In this document: positions 24,336-33,207 of the stretch, in pieces
Layout: each line of letters begins with the position of its first letter
Position numbering within the stretch: position 1 is the first letter of the stretch
Assembly (NCBI GenBank): GCA_964355975.1
Contig: CAYHFW010000011.1
Location: forward strand, 5,078 to 69,077
DNA: 64,000 bases
Direction: 5' to 3'
Source: F1-60-MAGs104 sp964355975
Lineage (GTDB): Bacteria; Planctomycetota; Phycisphaerae; Phycisphaerales; SM1A02
Notes under the pieces: generated by a model
Told to the model about the DNA's origin: nothing
Databases searched by the model: none
What the model saw: only the letters and a program-made list of their open reading frames with translations
Program-made: the position numbers and the translations under genes

Positions 24336-26827
24336 CAACGATTGCAAGCGAAGCAGTGACGCAGTCGGGCACGGCCGCGCGTGCATCGTTCGTCGCATGT
24401 GCACACTGCAGCCAGCCCGTGCCTGAATCGCGCAGCGATTCGAGCGAGGGGAAGAATGCATACTGCTGCGCTGGGTGCGAAGCGGTGTGGCATGTCTTGC
24501 ATGAGTGCGGACTCGAGCGCTATTACGAGCTGCAGAAGTCTGCGGGGTCGTCAGCGAATCGACCACAGAGCGCTCCCTCGCACGCCTATCTCGATCACTC
24601 AGAGTTTCAGTCGCGGCACGTTCAATTGGTCGATGCAGGTCGAGTGCGCGTCGACTTGCGACTCGATGGAATCAAATGTGGCGCATGCATGTGGTTGCTC
24701 GAAGCATTGCCTCGCATTGAGCAGGGGGTGACGAGCGCGCGTGTTGATCTTGGTCGGTCAATCATCTCGATCGAGTGGATTCCCGCGCGCGTCGCGCTCT
24801 CGCAGATCGCAGATCGAGTGACTGCACTGGGATACGCAGTGCGGCCTATCGGCACACTCGCATCGCGCCAAGAGTGGCGTCGTCAAGATCGTCGGTGGCT
24901 CATCGACATTGCGGTGGCTGGAGCGATCAGCGGAAATGTGATGGCGATCGCATTCGCTCTCTACGGCGCGCAACTCTCTTGGATGGACGACCCAACGCGA
25001 CAATTCTTGCAGTGGGTCAGCCTCGCGCTCGCAACGCTCACCGTGGTCTGGCCAGGGCGCGTCTTCTTGCGCAATGCATGGGCTGCGATGGCGACCCGCC
25101 GTCCTCATATGGATCTGCCCATCGCGCTCGCACTTGTGGCGGGACTCATCGGCGGCGCGATCATCACAGCGACCGGACAGCCCGGCGTCTACTTCGAGAG
25201 CATCGGAATGCTCGTGTTTCTGCTGCTGATTGGACGATTTGTGCAGTTTCGGCAGCAGCGTTCTGCCCGTCATGAGATCGAACTGATTTGCGCGCTTGTT
25301 CCGCAAACTGCGCGGCGCGTGCTGCCAACTGGCGCCGAAGAGGTACCAGTCGATGCTCTGCGCAAAGGTGAGTGCGTCGAGGTGTTCTCTGGCGAATCGA
25401 TTTGTGCTGATGGAGTACTCGAATCGCACGAGGCGAATCTCGACATGCAGTTGCTCACCGGCGAATCGCGCCCAGTGCGTGTCTGCGCTGGCGAGAGTGT
25501 GTTTGCGGGTGTGCGACTCGTGAGCACTGCACCGATTCGAATTCGCGTGACGGCAGCCGGCGCAACAACGCGCGCTGCAGCAATCGCAAACATGGTGCAG
25601 GATGCCGCGTCGAAGCGTCCCCCAACAGTCGAGTTTGCAAATCGCATCGCAGGATGGTTTGTGCTCGCGGTTCTCGTCATGACGGCGATTGTCGGATGCG
25701 TGTGGGCTGTGGTCGATCCATCGCGCGTTCTCTCAGTGGTGATCGCAATGTTGGTAGTGACATGTCCGTGCGCACTTGGACTCGCGACCCCGCTCACGAT
25801 GATGGCGTCACTCGGCAAAGCGGCGCGCGCAGGCATCCTCATTCGCGGTGGCGATGTGCTCGAACGACTCGCGAGCGCTGGCACATTGATTCTCGACAAG
25901 ACCGGCACAGTCACCGAGGGATCGATGCGCGTGCTGCGAATGTACGGAGATTCGCACGCGATTCAGTTGGCGGCTGCACTTGAAGCGAAGAGCGCACACC
26001 CCATTGCGCGTGCGATTCAGAACTGCGCAGTCGCTGGCAGTGCTCATGTGGTCGACGATGTGCATGAGACGATTGGGCGCGGCATCACAGGTCTTGTCGA
26101 TGGCAAGCGCGTCGAAGTTGGCAATGCAACACTCTCAGCAAACACCTCATCGAGTGAAGGCACCGCCGAGTTTGCTGAGTCGCAGCGGATGGTGCACGAT
26201 GGCCTCTCGCCAATCTTTGTGCGCGTCGACGGAAGTGTGCGCGCTGTGCTTGGGGTGGGGGATCCAATTCGAAAAGACGCCGCTGCACTCGTGCATGGGT
26301 TTCAATCGCGCGGATGGAAGGTGTGTCTCGCATCAGGTGATGATGTCGCGATCACTGCGCAGGTTGGTGCAGCACTTGCAATTGCTCCAGCGCAGGTGCG
26401 TGGTAGATGTACCCCCGAGGAGAAGGTCGCCATTGCAGTGGCGCAAACACAAAGACCCGTCGTGATGGTGGGGGATGGCGTCAACGATTTGCCAGCGATG
26501 GCGGCGAGTGATGTCGGTGTCGCGGTCAGGCAGGGGGCGCAGACGACGGTCGCGCACGCGGATGTCGCACTCACTGGCGCAGGGCTTGCGCAACTCTTTG
26601 CGCTCGTCGACGGTGCACACCAAACGATCAAGACGGTGCATGTGAACTTCGCAATCAGCCTCGCTTACAACATTGTTGGAGGGGCGCTCGCGGCGACTGG
26701 CACAATCAGTCCACTGATCGCGGCAATCTTGATGCCACTGAGCGGGCTGACGGTCACGGCTGTGGCGCTGCGCATGCCCCGATTTCGAGTTGCAACCCTG
26801 AACCCGCCGCGCGAGGTGGCGCGATGA
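24332..26827 (+). CDS. ccoI: copper-translocating P-type ATPase CcoI (FixI)
   Basis: 831 residues from the GTG at 24332 (GTGA overlap with the previous gene). The N-terminal zinc-ribbon-like segment has CAHC and YCCAGCEAVWHVL, as in FixI proteins. The heavy-metal domain motif GIKCGACMW has C116 and C119. Membrane helices include the ion-site CPC (TCPCALGLATPL, C478). DKTGTVTEG (phosphorylated D522), HPIARAI and GDGVNDLPAM complete the P-type ATPase core. It exports copper from the cytosol for loading into the CuB site of CcoN. Full length. Confidence 0.95.
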   Translation: MTTIASEAVTQSGTAARASFVACAHCSQPVPESRSDSSEGKNAYCCAGCEAVWHVLHECGLERYYELQKSAGSSANRPQSAPSHAYLDHSEFQSRHVQLVDAGRVRVDLRLDGIKCGACMWLLEALPRIEQGVTSARVDLGRSIISIEWIPARVALSQIADRVTALGYAVRPIGTLASRQEWRRQDRRWLIDIAVAGAISGNVMAIAFALYGAQLSWMDDPTRQFLQWVSLALATLTVVWPGRVFLRNAWAAMATRRPHMDLPIALALVAGLIGGAIITATGQPGVYFESIGMLVFLLLIGRFVQFRQQRSARHEIELICALVPQTARRVLPTGAEEVPVDALRKGECVEVFSGESICADGVLESHEANLDMQLLTGESRPVRVCAGESVFAGVRLVSTAPIRIRVTAAGATTRAAAIANMVQDAASKRPPTVEFANRIAGWFVLAVLVMTAIVGCVWAVVDPSRVLSVVIAMLVVTCPCALGLATPLTMMASLGKAARAGILIRGGDVLERLASAGTLILDKTGTVTEGSMRVLRMYGDSHAIQLAAALEAKSAHPIARAIQNCAVAGSAHVVDDVHETIGRGITGLVDGKRVEVGNATLSANTSSSEGTAEFAESQRMVHDGLSPIFVRVDGSVRAVLGVGDPIRKDAAALVHGFQSRGWKVCLASGDDVAITAQVGAALAIAPAQVRGRCTPEEKVAIAVAQTQRPVVMVGDGVNDLPAMAASDVGVAVRQGAQTTVAHADVALTGAGLAQLFALVDGAHQTIKTVHVNFAISLAYNIVGGALAATGTISPLIAAILMPLSGLTVTAVALRMPRFRVATLNPPREVAR

Positions 26828-27054
26828 CGCTGCTCTTCGTTGCGATTCCAGTTGCGCTTGTCGTCGCAGCGTGTGCGGTCGGCGCATTTGTGTGGGCCGC
26901 GCGCAACGATCAGTATGAAGATCTCGATACGCCCCCCGTGCGAATGTTGATGGACGACGCTCCCGTCGCTTCACCTGCAGCCCGCGGCGTACAGTCTGCC
27001 GATGAACTCAACGCACAAGGTGTTGGTCGAGGTGGCGGCGCCGACGGAGTGTGA
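26824..27054 (+). CDS. ccoS: cbb3 oxidase assembly protein CcoS (FixS)
   Basis: 76 residues from the ATG at 26824 (ATGA overlap with ccoI). One membrane helix near the N-terminus (FVAIPVALVVAACAVGAFVWA) is followed by RNDQYEDLDTPPVRMLMDD, the conserved CcoS signature. CcoS is needed for cofactor insertion into the oxidase. The C-terminal roughly 20 residues are Gly-rich and overlap the next gene in another frame, so this tail may be non-conserved. Confidence 0.92.
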   Translation: MTLLFVAIPVALVVAACAVGAFVWAARNDQYEDLDTPPVRMLMDDAPVASPAARGVQSADELNAQGVGRGGGADGV

Positions 27055-27475
27055 CGCGATCCTGCCGCTCGTGCAGACGTTCTACGAGCACTTTCAATAC
27101 CGATTCGTCGAGAGCGAGAAGCGCGCGCAGCTCGAAGAGTTTGTCGCAGCGCCGACGCTCGGTCGCCTGCTCGTCATTCGATGCGATGCAGCGATCGTCG
27201 GCTATGCGTTGATCGCATTCTCATATGGACTCGAGTTCGGCGGTCGCGTCGCATTCATCGACGAGCTCTTCGTGCATCCATCCGCGCGGTCAATGGGAAT
27301 CGGTGGCGAGGCTCTTGCGCAGATCGAACAGGTATGCATCGCATGCGGGATGCGCGCACTGCGGCTCGAAGTCGAAAGCGACAATCCGAAAGCCGCCGCG
27401 CTCTACCTGCGCTCTGGATACATCGACTATCAGCGACGATTGCTCGCCAAGCCGCTGCAGGGCGCGGCGAAGTAA
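27002..27475 (+). CDS. GNAT-family N-acetyltransferase
   Basis: 157 residues from the ATG at 27002; a GTG at 27020 is an alternative start. The fold motifs are clear: GYALIAFSYGLEFGGRVAFIDELFVHPSARSMGIG, in which the final block is motif A (acetyl-CoA pyrophosphate binding), then ALRLEVESDNPKAAALYLRSGYI, motif B. It transfers an acetyl group from acetyl-CoA to an unknown amine. It overlaps ccoS by 53 bases in a different frame, which is long for independent genes and suggests transcriptional linkage with the cbb3 operon. Confidence 0.85.
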   Translation: MNSTHKVLVEVAAPTECDAILPLVQTFYEHFQYRFVESEKRAQLEEFVAAPTLGRLLVIRCDAAIVGYALIAFSYGLEFGGRVAFIDELFVHPSARSMGIGGEALAQIEQVCIACGMRALRLEVESDNPKAAALYLRSGYIDYQRRLLAKPLQGAAK

Positions 27476-27511
27476 GCCAACGGACGGCTGCTGAAAGTGT
27501 CGTGGCATATC

Positions 27512-27564
27512 CCGTTCTTTGGAAGGAATGACCCGCTCAATGATGCGTTCTTTCCAAAGAACGG
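27512..27564. repeat. inverted repeat downstream of the cbb3/GNAT operon
   Basis: CCGTTCTTTGGAA (27512-27524) and TTCCAAAGAACGG (27552-27564) are exact reverse complements with a 27-base loop. The right half lies within its own small palindrome, CGTTCTTT-CC-AAAGAACG. It sits 37 bases after the GNAT stop. No T-run follows, so a role as a 3'-end stabilising stem is more likely than intrinsic termination. Confidence 0.8.
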
Positions 27565-27656
27565 AATGTGGTGCGAACCGACGGGACGCTCATTGTGGAT
27601 TCTCGGTTTCGCCGACTGTTTCAGCGTTCAACGGACGCACTCTGCCGCCAGCTCCG

Positions 27657-27697
27657 CACCATGAAAATCCACCTTGCCATGGTGGATTTTCATGGTG
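27657..27697. repeat. perfect 17-bp hairpin upstream of a lipoprotein gene
   Basis: CACCATGAAAATCCACC (27657-27673) and GGTGGATTTTCATGGTG (27681-27697) are exact reverse complements around a 7-base loop. It lies 55 bases before the chosen lipoprotein start and would form a very stable leader stem in RNA. No T-tract is present. Confidence 0.9.
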
Positions 27698-27751
27698 ATG
27701 CCGAACCCTCCCGCGCTTGACGCACCGTCTGATCGTGGTTCGAATGCGTCG

Positions 27752-28216
27752 ATGCCATCACACACACGCATCCTTCTCGTTGGATCACTCGTCTGCGCCG
27801 CGCTCGGCTGCGATGCGATCACGCGCGTTGACAGCAGCAAGCTGCGCACGGTTGATGTTGGATCGCTGAAATCATCACCCGAGCAATGGCATCAAGTCGA
27901 GATCGACCTTTCGGCGGGAAAAGAGTGTGTGTTCATCGTGCGCAAAGGAGAGTCCATTCCGCTCGAAGCGCATGTGACATTGCCGATGGCAAGGCTGCAG
28001 GCAGAAGCAACCAATCTGGTGTTCACCAACGACACGTACTTTCTCGTCTCGCGCGGGTCGATGCGAATCAGTCCCGACGGCCAACGTTGGGCGGACATCG
28101 ATGACCTACGCGCGCAGCGCGAACTGTTTGGGGTCAAGTCTGGGCAAGTCTCATTTGGGTTCAGCGCCTCAGAGGCGGCTGGCGCGAAGTTTTCACTCGA
28201 CGCGAAGACGAAGTAG
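27752..28216 (+). CDS. putative lipoprotein, unknown function
   Basis: 154 residues from the ATG at 27752. A hydrophobic signal (ILLVGSLVCAALGC) ends in a lipobox Cys at about residue 20. In-frame starts at 27674 and 27698 exist but would place sequence from the hairpin before the signal peptide. The mature domain (VDVGSLKSSPEQWHQVEIDLSAG, then VFIVRKGESIPLEAHVTLP) looks beta-rich, and no family is recognised. It is convergent with the lipoprotein that ends the efflux operon. The Shine-Dalgarno sequence is weak. Confidence 0.6.
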   Translation: MPSHTRILLVGSLVCAALGCDAITRVDSSKLRTVDVGSLKSSPEQWHQVEIDLSAGKECVFIVRKGESIPLEAHVTLPMARLQAEATNLVFTNDTYFLVSRGSMRISPDGQRWADIDDLRAQRELFGVKSGQVSFGFSASEAAGAKFSLDAKTK

Positions 28217-28234
28217 CGCGCAAATCCCAACGAC

Positions 28235-28822
28235 TTACTTCACAAACTTCGCGAGCGGGTCGTTGGCAACCTTGTGAATGTGGTCGGCGCGAACGAGCAG
28301 TGTTCCACCTTCGCTTGCCTGCAACGTTCCTTCAACCACAACCAACATGAGTGGCTTCAGTGTGCCTTCGCTCTCAAGGCCAATCGCAAGTGGTTTGCCC
28401 GCAGTATCGGCGATCTCGATCGAAGCCATCCCGTTGGTGAGTGACTTGCGGTCTTCGCAGCAATAGTCCCATGGTCGAGGACAGTGGTCGTCATCACCCA
28501 TCTCAACGCACGACTTCAGCGATGGATCGATGATCGTGAAGATCGCACGGTTGCTCACGAACGGCGAGCGCGATCCGCCAATGCGACCGAGCAAGACGAC
28601 GTGGTCGCCAGCTTTCGCGGTCGCACGCGCCGCGATGACGCCGACAGCGCCAGCAGGTGCGTCGGCAACGAAGAGTCCCGCCGGAAGCGAAACGGTCGCA
28701 GTGGTCGTGGTCGCTGCGGGTGTCGGAGGAGTCGCAGGCTTGTCGCACGCAACAAGTGTGAATGTGGCGGTCGCCACGAGTGACGCGCCGAGTCGAGTTG
28801 TGAGTGATCGCATTGGATTCAT
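28235..28822 (-). CDS. OB-fold-like lipoprotein at the end of the export operon
   Basis: 195 residues from the ATG at 28822 (AGGAAC upstream). The signal peptide ends in a lipobox (LVACDK). A Thr/Pro/Ala-rich spacer is followed by a compact domain with AGDHVVLLGRIGGSRSPFV, AIFTIIDPSLKSC, HCPRPWDYCCED and VVEGTLQ, with strand-like blocks resembling an OB fold. The CPRPWDYCC cluster could bind metal or form disulfides. It is 48 bases downstream of the last permease on the same strand, so probably the final gene of the TolC-HlyD-ABC operon. Function unknown; an envelope metal or ligand role is inferred only from position and cysteines. Confidence 0.65.
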   Translation of the reverse strand: MNPMRSLTTRLGASLVATATFTLVACDKPATPPTPAATTTTATVSLPAGLFVADAPAGAVGVIAARATAKAGDHVVLLGRIGGSRSPFVSNRAIFTIIDPSLKSCVEMGDDDHCPRPWDYCCEDRKSLTNGMASIEIADTAGKPLAIGLESEGTLKPLMLVVVEGTLQASEGGTLLVRADHIHKVANDPLAKFVK

Positions 28823-28870
28823 GAGAGGTTCCTGTTCGTGAGAGTGAGAGAAGATGAGTCGTGAAGTGAT

Positions 28871-30055
28871 TTACGCAAGATCTGCTTTCAGCGCCGATGG
28901 GATCGACGCACGCATACAACGGATGGCTGGTGGAAGACTGCCGAGAATGCCAAGAACAAATGCCGCAGCGAGCCCACTCGCAACGCACGTCGCATCGACG
29001 CTCAGCGAAAAGATGCCCATCGAGAAGCGCACGCCGACTCCATCGAGCAAGATCGCGCTGAGCACGAGTGCAGGCAATGCGCCCGCGGCAATGGTGATGA
29101 GCGACTCTTGCACAAGGCTTGTGATCACGGCTGCGCGCGAAAATCCGAGCACTTGAAGCATCGCAATCTCGCGCGAACGCGAAGCGAATGCGGCGTCGAG
29201 TGCATTGAGGCCGCCGAGCATCGCTCCGAGCGCGACGATGAGTGCACTGAAGCCGATCATGATCTGCACGGGCCTGAAGAACTGCGCGAGCTGCGCGTAG
29301 TACGACTGTTCGTCGATCGCAGCGAGCTCAAGATCAGGACGCCGCGCCGCAAAAACTTCAAGATCGCTCACATCACCGCTCGCAAGCGAAACAACAGTCG
29401 CAGAGATCGTTTGGCGTTTCGTACGCACAAGTAAGTCAGAGATCGGCACCCACACCTCACCATCAATCGCAACGCCAGGCGCATCGATGATCCCAGTCAC
29501 CGTGTACGGAATGTCGTCGATGAGAATCGAAGGCTCATGCTCAATATCGCCATCGGTGATGTGCATGCGCGCCGCAACAGATCGACCAGTGAGCGCCTCA
29601 TCGCGTCCAGGTTCTGGCAGCCGTCCAACGGCGAGTCGCGCTTGTGGATGCACCAAGAATGCGGCGGGTTCGACGCCGCGAACGAGAACGAGGTCGCGCG
29701 CGTTTTCGGCTGGGGGAGCATCCCCCGCGCGCCGCAGTGGAAGCGGCACATGCAACTCTGGCGAGACAAACTGCGCGCCAGCAAGCGTGCGAATGTTTGG
29801 AATGCTCGCAGCGAGAATTCCGGGTGTTGACGCAGTGATCTCACTGCGCTCGACACTCTCTTCGCTTCCAGCGCCGAGCAACATCACATTGCCCGCCGTT
29901 CCGCTCGCGCGCACGCCGCGATCGAGCGCACGCACGCTCGCGACCGCGCTGACGACGAGAAACACAACGATCGCACCGCCACCAGCGGTCAGCAGCAATC
30001 GCGTCGGACTGCGTCCAATATTGCGTGCCGCGTAATGAAAAGGAAGAAAGATCAT
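28871..30055 (-). CDS. ABC transporter permease, FtsX/MacB type (second)
   Basis: 394 residues from the ATG at 30055, overlapping the preceding permease stop (ATGA). An N-terminal helix (RLLLTAGGGAIVVFLVVSAVASV), a large extracytoplasmic domain of about 200 residues, and three C-terminal helices (MIGFSALIVALGAMLGGLNAL, SLITIAAGALPALVLSAILL, AAAFVLGILGSLPPAI) give the four-helix FtsX-like topology. ASRSREIAMLQVLGFSRAAV is the FtsX cytoplasmic loop motif. It pairs with the other permease and the ATPase in a MacB/DevC-like exporter. Confidence 0.85.
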   Translation of the reverse strand: MIFLPFHYAARNIGRSPTRLLLTAGGGAIVVFLVVSAVASVRALDRGVRASGTAGNVMLLGAGSEESVERSEITASTPGILAASIPNIRTLAGAQFVSPELHVPLPLRRAGDAPPAENARDLVLVRGVEPAAFLVHPQARLAVGRLPEPGRDEALTGRSVAARMHITDGDIEHEPSILIDDIPYTVTGIIDAPGVAIDGEVWVPISDLLVRTKRQTISATVVSLASGDVSDLEVFAARRPDLELAAIDEQSYYAQLAQFFRPVQIMIGFSALIVALGAMLGGLNALDAAFASRSREIAMLQVLGFSRAAVITSLVQESLITIAAGALPALVLSAILLDGVGVRFSMGIFSLSVDATCVASGLAAAFVLGILGSLPPAIRCMRASIPSALKADLA

Positions 30056-31212
30056 GATCGAAATCCTGCGACGATTGACTGGCGTGCCGCGACGAGTGCG
30101 GGCACAACTCCTGCTGCAAGACTGAGTCCCACTGCGATTGCAACCCCAAGCGATGCGATCGCTATTGATGGCGGCACGGCGATCGCAACACCTTCCATCG
30201 TCAGCGCAGTGCGCGCAAGTGCGACGGTGGCATACGAGGCGCCAGCGCCGACAATCCCGCCGACTGTGCCAAGCAACAGCGCCTCAACAAGCACAAGCGT
30301 TGCGAGATGCGCTCCGCCGAATCCAAGAGTCTGCAAGACGCTCACTTCGCGTTGGCGACTGCGCATCGAGAGAACGATCGCGTTCGCGACGAGTGCAAAG
30401 ACGGCGGCGAGCGCAGCAAATCCCAGCAGTCGCGCGAAACCAATCAGTGCGATCACATCGGTCGCGGCGCGCGCGACATGCGCTGTCTCAGCGCGCGTGG
30501 TCGTGGGAGTCTGATCAGTCGCGAACTGTGCGTCGATCGCAAGTGCAACCTCGTCGAGCTTCGCAGGATCAGAAATACGCACATCAAACTGCGTCACGAT
30601 GCCGCCCGTGCTGCCGCGTTTCGACTGCTCCTGTAAAAACGGCAAGTGCACGAATGCGCTGCTCTGATCTTGCGGTGCATCGCTCTCCATGATTCCTGCG
30701 ACGTACGCATCGACTCCCGCGGCGGTGAAACGATCACCCGCCTTGAGTCGCCGTCGCTCAGCAAGTTCTCGACCGATCAGCGCAGCATCACCGCGCTTGA
30801 GCCAATCCGCCATCGCTACAGCGGATGCATGGCTCGCATGATCTTGCGCGAACGCTTCGGACGGCACTCCACGAAATGTCACAACATCGAGTGATGCGCG
30901 GCAGTTCGAGACGACGATCTTGACCGGCGTCACCGAAACCACGCCAGGAATCTTTCGAATTGCATTCTCGTAGTACTGCGGCAAAGCGCTCGTAAATGGG
31001 CAAAAGCGATTCTGTCTGTAAACGATCAACGCAGTCTCTTGCGAAGCGCGCGATGTCGCACGTTCGACTCCTGTGCGCATCGCATCAACGGTGCAGAAGA
31101 GAAAGACCGCGACAGTCACTCCCGCAACGACGAGCCCGCTGCGGGTAGGCCGACGCACGAGTCCATGCCATGCAAGAACGATCAGGCCAATGAGGGCAGT
31201 GCGCGTGATCAT
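30052..31212 (-). CDS. ABC transporter permease, FtsX/MacB type (first)
   Basis: 386 residues from the ATG at 31212, which overlaps the ATPase stop (ATGA). The first helix (SGLVVAGVTVAVFLFCTVDAM) is followed by an extracytoplasmic domain, then SMRSRQREVSVLQTLGFGGAHLATL, the FtsX loop, and C-terminal helices (LVEALLLGTVGGIVGAGASYA, IAIASLGVAIAVGLSLAAG). It forms a heterodimeric permease with the product of 28871-30055. Mechanotransmission-type ABC exporters of this kind move substrates from the periplasm through TolC. Confidence 0.85.
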   Translation of the reverse strand: MITRTALIGLIVLAWHGLVRRPTRSGLVVAGVTVAVFLFCTVDAMRTGVERATSRASQETALIVYRQNRFCPFTSALPQYYENAIRKIPGVVSVTPVKIVVSNCRASLDVVTFRGVPSEAFAQDHASHASAVAMADWLKRGDAALIGRELAERRRLKAGDRFTAAGVDAYVAGIMESDAPQDQSSAFVHLPFLQEQSKRGSTGGIVTQFDVRISDPAKLDEVALAIDAQFATDQTPTTTRAETAHVARAATDVIALIGFARLLGFAALAAVFALVANAIVLSMRSRQREVSVLQTLGFGGAHLATLVLVEALLLGTVGGIVGAGASYATVALARTALTMEGVAIAVPPSIAIASLGVAIAVGLSLAAGVVPALVAARQSIVAGFRS

Positions 31213-31910
31213 CTGTGCACCTCTGGGGCGTCGACGAGCCGACCCTTTTCGAGAAACACCGTGCGCTGCGCATGGTGCGCAGTGGCAGGATCATGCGTGA
31301 CCATCACGATGGTCTGTCCACGATCGCGGTGCAAGTGACCGAGCAACTCCATGATGCCAGCGGCAGAAAGGCGATCGAGGTCACCTGTGGGTTCGTCTGC
31401 GAGCAAGAGCGCAGGTCGAGTCACGATCGCGCGCGCGATTGCAACGCGTTGCTCCTGGCCACCAGAGAGCTGACGCGGATAGTGCGCGTGACGATCGGCG
31501 ATGCCGACAGACTCAAGAGCTTCGGTCACCCGCTCGTGTCGTTCCTTGCGCGAAAGTGGCTGCAAATACAGCGGCAACTCAACGTTTTCATAGGCCGTGA
31601 GCACTGGCACGAGGTGGTAGAGCTGAAAGACATATCCCACGCACGACGCGCGCCAAGCAGCAAGCGCCGCACGCGAAAGATGCGCGATGTCGTGACCATC
31701 CACAGTGAGCGATCCAGCAGTCGGCCGATCGATGCCTGCGAAGAGATTGAGCAGCGTCGTCTTGCCAGACCCTGATGGACCCATCAACGCGACGAACGCA
31801 CCGCGTTCGAGCGAGAGATCGATTGACTCGAGCACGCGAACGGTTTCTCCGCCGCGCGTGTAGTGCTTCTCGAGTGCTGTGCACTTGATGATTGCGTCAC
31901 TTGTGGTCAT
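31209..31910 (-). CDS. ABC transporter ATP-binding protein (MacB/LolD-like)
   Basis: 233 residues from the ATG at 31910. Walker A is GPSGSGKTTLLN; the Q-loop segment is GYVFQLYHLVPVLTAYENV; the signature is LSGGQEQRVAIARA (Gln-Glu instead of Gln-Gln before Arg); Walker B is LLADEPTGDLD; the switch His is in MVTHDP. This is the LolD/MacB/FtsE subfamily that drives FtsX-type permeases. It overlaps the HlyD gene by 14 bases and the first permease by 4, so synthesis is coupled. A much longer open frame upstream in the same phase is antisense shadow of nothing recognisable and was not used. Confidence 0.92.
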   Translation of the reverse strand: MTTSDAIIKCTALEKHYTRGGETVRVLESIDLSLERGAFVALMGPSGSGKTTLLNLFAGIDRPTAGSLTVDGHDIAHLSRAALAAWRASCVGYVFQLYHLVPVLTAYENVELPLYLQPLSRKERHERVTEALESVGIADRHAHYPRQLSGGQEQRVAIARAIVTRPALLLADEPTGDLDRLSAAGIMELLGHLHRDRGQTIVMVTHDPATAHHAQRTVFLEKGRLVDAPEVHR

Positions 31911-33207
31911 CGTGTTCTCCCTTTGCTGGTGCGGATGTCTCAATGCGAACCGTCTGCCCATTGCGCGTTGGTGGCGAATCAGAAAGCACAACAAAATCTC
32001 CAGGGCGCACTCCTTCAATGACGGTGGCCCATCCATCTGCGTCTGCGTGCCCAGCGGCAATGACCGCGCGCTCTTCGACCTTGCCGACTCCTTCACGTAC
32101 ATCAATGACGACGCGAATCGTTCCAGTGCGCATGCCGTCGTCGCCAAGTGCAAGGTGAGCGACGGCAGATTCTGGAACGGCCAGCTCAGTGCGTCCGCCA
32201 CCTGATGCAGCACCTGCGGGCACATTCGTTCCTGCTGCACCACTCTTGGTGCTTCCCAACTGAATGCGCACGCGCGCAAGCATGTCTGGCACGAGTCCCG
32301 CAGGAGGATTCTCGAGCAGCACCTTCGCTTGCAACGTGTTCTTCGCAATGTCCGCTTGCTGCACGAGTCGAATGATGCGACCGCGAATGGTTTGCCCTGG
32401 CAGCGCGTCGACTTGCACTTCAGCACTCTGTCCAATCGCAAGTCGTCCCGCATCTGCGAGTGGAACATCGGTGCGCACTTGCAAACTCGCAGGATCGAAA
32501 ATCTGCACCACGGACATGCTCTCTGGGCTCATTCCCACGAACGATCCTGTCGTCACGAGGCGAGCCATCACGACTCCAGTTGCGGGAGCGCGTACCTCGG
32601 TGCGGGCGAGCGCGAGGGCGCTCTCATCACGGGTCGCGACGACTTGGGCGAGTGATGCTTTCGCAGCTTGCACGCGCAGCGCGAGTCGCGCGACCTCAGC
32701 GACACTCACACCACCAATCTCAACGAGTTTCTGTTTGCGTGTGAGTTCATCTTCGACCGCAGCGAGATCAGCTGCCTTGACGTCGACATCAGCGTCGGCG
32801 CGCCGCAAGGCGAGCTTTGCCTGATCGTCGATCAGTCGCGCGACGACTTGTCCCGCTGTGACATGATCGCCTTCGAGCACGAGCACCTCTCGCACAACGC
32901 CTGGCGTCAGCGCCGACGCGCTCATTGCGAATGGCGCGGGCTCGATCCATCCAGGAGCCTGAACAATTGGACCGCGCGGCTGCGATGAACCACCCTTCGC
33001 TGCTGCACCACTCGCCGCGGCGGCACTCGCCCCATCATTCGCTGTGCGAACAACGACTGGCACTGCACGCACCTGTGTGAGTGGAGCCCACGCGCGCCAA
33101 CTCGACCACGCAAGGATTGCAGCCGCTCCTCCGACGATGATCAGCGGTAGCACCACGCGCGTTCCGATTCGAAGACTTGGTGTTGGAATGAGAGTGTTCG
33201 ATTTCAT
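31897..33207 (-). CDS. HlyD/MacA-family periplasmic adaptor
   Basis: 436 residues from the ATG at 33207 (ATGA overlap with the TolC-like gene). An N-terminal membrane anchor (VVLPLIIVGGAAAILAW) is followed by a lipoyl-like first half (VREVLVLEGDHVTAGQVVARL), a helical hairpin (residues about 140-210: DVKAADLAAVEDELTRKQKL...VQAAKASLAQV), the second half-motif VRAPATGVVMARLVTTGSFV, and beta-barrel/MPD parts. The C-terminus contains several His/Asp residues (EHDDHK). It links the inner-membrane ABC complex to TolC. Confidence 0.88.
   Translation of the reverse strand: MKSNTLIPTPSLRIGTRVVLPLIIVGGAAAILAWSSWRAWAPLTQVRAVPVVVRTANDGASAAAASGAAAKGGSSQPRGPIVQAPGWIEPAPFAMSASALTPGVVREVLVLEGDHVTAGQVVARLIDDQAKLALRRADADVDVKAADLAAVEDELTRKQKLVEIGGVSVAEVARLALRVQAAKASLAQVVATRDESALALARTEVRAPATGVVMARLVTTGSFVGMSPESMSVVQIFDPASLQVRTDVPLADAGRLAIGQSAEVQVDALPGQTIRGRIIRLVQQADIAKNTLQAKVLLENPPAGLVPDMLARVRIQLGSTKSGAAGTNVPAGAASGGGRTELAVPESAVAHLALGDDGMRTGTIRVVIDVREGVGKVEERAVIAAGHADADGWATVIEGVRPGDFVVLSDSPPTRNGQTVRIETSAPAKGEHDDHK

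Noticed and set aside
27512..27697. The two hairpins as intrinsic terminators
   Set aside because: Neither is followed by a run of T on either strand; the stems are AT/GC mixed with long loops in one case.
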